From the NCBI GenBank assembly GCA_029263555.1, contig JAJUFW010000010.1, positions 1 to 16,833 on the forward strand: DNA of 16,833 bases. The letters run 5' to 3'. The position numbers and the translations under genes were made by a program. The notes under the pieces are model-generated. The model did not search any database and was not told where the DNA came from. It saw nothing but the letters and a program-made list of their open reading frames with translations. Origin of the DNA: Alphaproteobacteria bacterium (GTDB lineage: Bacteria; Pseudomonadota; Alphaproteobacteria; DSM-16000; Inquilinaceae). Each line of letters opens with the position of its first letter. The first letter of the stretch is position 1. Of the stretch, positions 14,075 through 16,833 are shown one piece after another.

Positions 14075-14845
14075 TCAGCTCATCCAGTTGCCGCCGTCGA
14101 CGTTCAGGGTCTGTGCCACGACATAGTCGCTGTCGGCCGACGCCAGGAAGATCGCCGCCCCGACATGGTCTTCCGGCCTTCCCATGCGGCCGAAGGGCAC
14201 CGCCTCGCCGACCAGGCGCTTCTTCTCGCCCAGGGGCCGGTTCTCGTAACGGGCGAACAACCGGTCGACCTTGTCCCACATGGGAGTGTCCACCACCCCG
14301 GGCGAGATGCCGTTCACATTGATTCCGTGCCGGATGAGGGCGAGCCCTGCCGACTGCGTCAGGCTGATGACCGCGGCCTTGCTGGCGCAATAGACCGAAA
14401 CCAGCGGTTCGCCGCGCCTCCCGGCCTGGGAGGCCATGTTGATGATCTTCCCGCCCCTGCCCTGTTCGACCATCCGGCGCGCGACCGCCTGAAGGGTGAA
14501 CAGGAGGCCTTTGACATTCACGTCGAAGACGCGATCGAAGCTTTCGCGCGTGACCTCCAGGATCGGCGCCAGATCGAAGACCGCGGCGTTGTTCACCAGG
14601 ATGTCGATGCCGCCCGCGGAAGCGACCACCTTGTCGACCACGGCATCGATCGAATCCTGCCGCGTCACGTCGAGCGGGACGGCGAACGCGCCGCCGCCAC
14701 AGGCCGCGGCCGTCCGCTCGGCCTCCGCCAGATCCAGATCGGCGACGACGACCCGCGCCCCTTCGGCGGCATAGCCCTCGCAGATGGCCCGGCCGATGCC
14801 CCGGGCCCCTCCCGTGACGATGGCGACCTTGTCCGAAAGCTTCAT
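14075..14845 (-). CDS. SmoS-like sorbitol/galactitol dehydrogenase (SDR)
   Basis: Classical short-chain dehydrogenase, 256 residues, predicted to oxidise a polyol such as sorbitol to fructose with NAD+. It has the nucleotide motif TGGARGIG (11-18), Asp37 after the second strand (favouring NAD), NNAA (85-88), and the catalytic Ser140, Tyr152 and Lys156 (YCASK). Several long stretches, including FDLAPILEVTRESFDRVF, GGKIINMASQAGRRGE and the C-terminal NVDGGNWMS, look as I recall Rhodobacter sphaeroides SmoS, so the specific call is fairly strong but made from memory. The ATG at 14845 is preceded by GGGAGAA. It lies 28 bp downstream of the second SDR gene, within the polyol operon. Confidence 0.9.
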   Translation of the reverse strand: MKLSDKVAIVTGGARGIGRAICEGYAAEGARVVVADLDLAEAERTAAACGGGAFAVPLDVTRQDSIDAVVDKVVASAGGIDILVNNAAVFDLAPILEVTRESFDRVFDVNVKGLLFTLQAVARRMVEQGRGGKIINMASQAGRRGEPLVSVYCASKAAVISLTQSAGLALIRHGINVNGISPGVVDTPMWDKVDRLFARYENRPLGEKKRLVGEAVPFGRMGRPEDHVGAAIFLASADSDYVVAQTLNVDGGNWMS

Positions 14846-14873
14846 CGTCCCGTTCTCCCGTCGCGATCCGGGA

Positions 14874-15647
14874 TCACCAGCACGTATAGCCGGCATCGGC
14901 CAGAACGATGCTGCCGGTCATCAGGCTGGAGGCGTCGGAGGCCAGGAACAGCACCACCGATGCAATTTCCTCGGGCTGTCCGACCCGGCGCATCGGCGTG
15001 TTCTCCAGCCAGACCGGATACATGCGCTCGTCTTCCATGCCGAAGCGGGTCAGCGGCGTTTCAATATAGGTCGGCGCCACCGCGTTCACCCTAACCCCGC
15101 GGCTGCCCCATTCGGCCGCCAGCGACCGCGTGAGCTGGTGCACTGCGGCCTTGGAGGCGTTGTAATAGCACTGCGGCTGCGGCTTGTTGACGATGAAGCC
15201 CGACATCGAGCCCATATTGACGATCGTCCCGCGTCCCCGCTCCAGCATGTGGCGGCCGAACGCGCGGCAGCACCAGAAGACCCCGTTCAGGTTGACGTCG
15301 ATGACGTTGAGCCAGCGCTCGTCCTCGACGTCTTCGGCCGGAACGTCGCTGCGCGCGATGCCAGCATTGCAGACCAGGATATCGACCGCGCCGTGACGTT
15401 CATTCAGCGCCTCGGCGGCCGCCGTCACCTGATCGGGACGCGTGACGTCGAGCGCCAGCGCCTCGGCCCGGCATCCCTGGTTGGCCAGCTGCCTCACGCC
15501 GGCCTCGGCCAGATCCTCGCTCACCTCGGCGACGACGACGGTCGCGCCCGCTTCCGCGAGCGCCCGGCAGCAGGCAAGGCCGATGGCGCCGGCGCCGCCG
15601 GTCACCACGGCGACGCGGCCGGACAGGTCGTATTTCTCCATGTACAT
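14874..15647 (-). CDS. Polyol-type short-chain dehydrogenase (SDR)
   Basis: A second SDR of 257 residues. It has a slightly variant nucleotide motif TGGAGAIG (16-23, alanine where the second glycine is usual), Asp68, CNAG (93-96), and the catalytic Ser147, Tyr162 and Lys166. The ending ADAGYTCW is distinctive and recurs, as I recall, in rhizobial polyol dehydrogenases. Substrate unknown, probably a sugar alcohol given its neighbours. The start is the ATG at 15647, with AAGGAA 7 bases upstream; another ATG follows two codons later. The frame is open to 15746 but that part overlaps the ATPase gene. It sits between the ABC ATPase and the SmoS-like gene. Confidence 0.9.
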   Translation of the reverse strand: MYMEKYDLSGRVAVVTGGAGAIGLACCRALAEAGATVVVAEVSEDLAEAGVRQLANQGCRAEALALDVTRPDQVTAAAEALNERHGAVDILVCNAGIARSDVPAEDVEDERWLNVIDVNLNGVFWCCRAFGRHMLERGRGTIVNMGSMSGFIVNKPQPQCYYNASKAAVHQLTRSLAAEWGSRGVRVNAVAPTYIETPLTRFGMEDERMYPVWLENTPMRRVGQPEEIASVVLFLASDASSLMTGSIVLADAGYTCW

Positions 15648-15705
15648 GGGTCGGTTCCTTGCGGCTGATGTGGAACTCGAAACGGCAGTCACCGGCGCGC
15701 TGCCG

Positions 15706-16833
<1,128 letters not shown>

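Noticed and set aside
14054..15094. Plus-strand open frame opposite the two SDR genes
   Set aside because: It is antisense to catalytic motifs of both dehydrogenases. The composition is that of a shadow frame.

Overview
The window comes from a GC-rich bacterial chromosome, most likely an alphaproteobacterium. The support is indirect: an uninterrupted high-GC sequence with long antisense shadow frames, a polyol locus resembling the Rhodobacter smo operon (SmoK-type ATPase and SmoS-type sorbitol dehydrogenase), an Rrf2 regulator with a four-cysteine signature, and frequent GTG/TTG starts. The genus cannot be fixed by eye. I see no rRNA, tRNA, CRISPR array, transposase or attachment site, and no gene-free stretch longer than about 275 bp.

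Layout, left to right. (1) 103-1143 (+): a prolyl-iminopeptidase-type serine hydrolase, convergent with an Rrf2-family regulator (1199-1651, -) that has four cysteines in the cluster region. Upstream of the regulator is an AT-rich patch with an inverted repeat. (2) 1926-3098 (+): a predicted lipoprotein made almost entirely of ankyrin repeats. (3) A molybdenum-cofactor block, 3105-5783: fdhD and mobA overlap on the minus strand and face away from moaA on the plus strand. (4) 5916-7008 (+): a glutathione-S-transferase-like protein and a YbaA/DUF1428 protein. (5) A long minus-strand run, 12744 down to 7014: a three-gene xanthine-oxidase-family enzyme of the PaoABC (YagTSR) type with 4-bp and 1-bp gene overlaps, then an ABM-fold small protein, an arsenate reductase ArsC, and an MFS transporter that begins at a TTG inside the arsC stop. 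(6) 12920-14048 (+), divergent from the Pao-type genes: a stand-alone Lrp/AsnC ligand-binding (RAM) domain followed 19 bp later by a kynurenine-formamidase-like alpha/beta hydrolase. (7) 16833 down to 14075 (-): the end of a polyol uptake operon with an ABC ATPase (cut by the window edge), an SDR dehydrogenase, and a SmoS-like sorbitol/galactitol dehydrogenase.

How they may work together. MoaA starts molybdopterin synthesis, MobA adds GMP, and FdhD sulfurates the cofactor for formate dehydrogenase, so region 3 looks like a support block for an unseen formate dehydrogenase. The Pao-type enzyme in region 5 is a second molybdenum consumer. Enzymes of its family use the MCD form made by MocA, which is not in the window. 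Its small subunit has no Tat signal, so it is probably a cytoplasmic relative of the periplasmic E. coli enzyme. ArsC plus the MFS gene looks like a compact arsenate reduction and arsenite export pair. The polyol genes import and oxidise sugar alcohols.

Nothing here is a clearly new system. The points most worth a second look are the FdhD active-site variation, the RAM-domain/hydrolase pair, the ArsC-MFS translational coupling, the extra dehydrogenase inside a smo-like operon, and the Rrf2 operator candidate.
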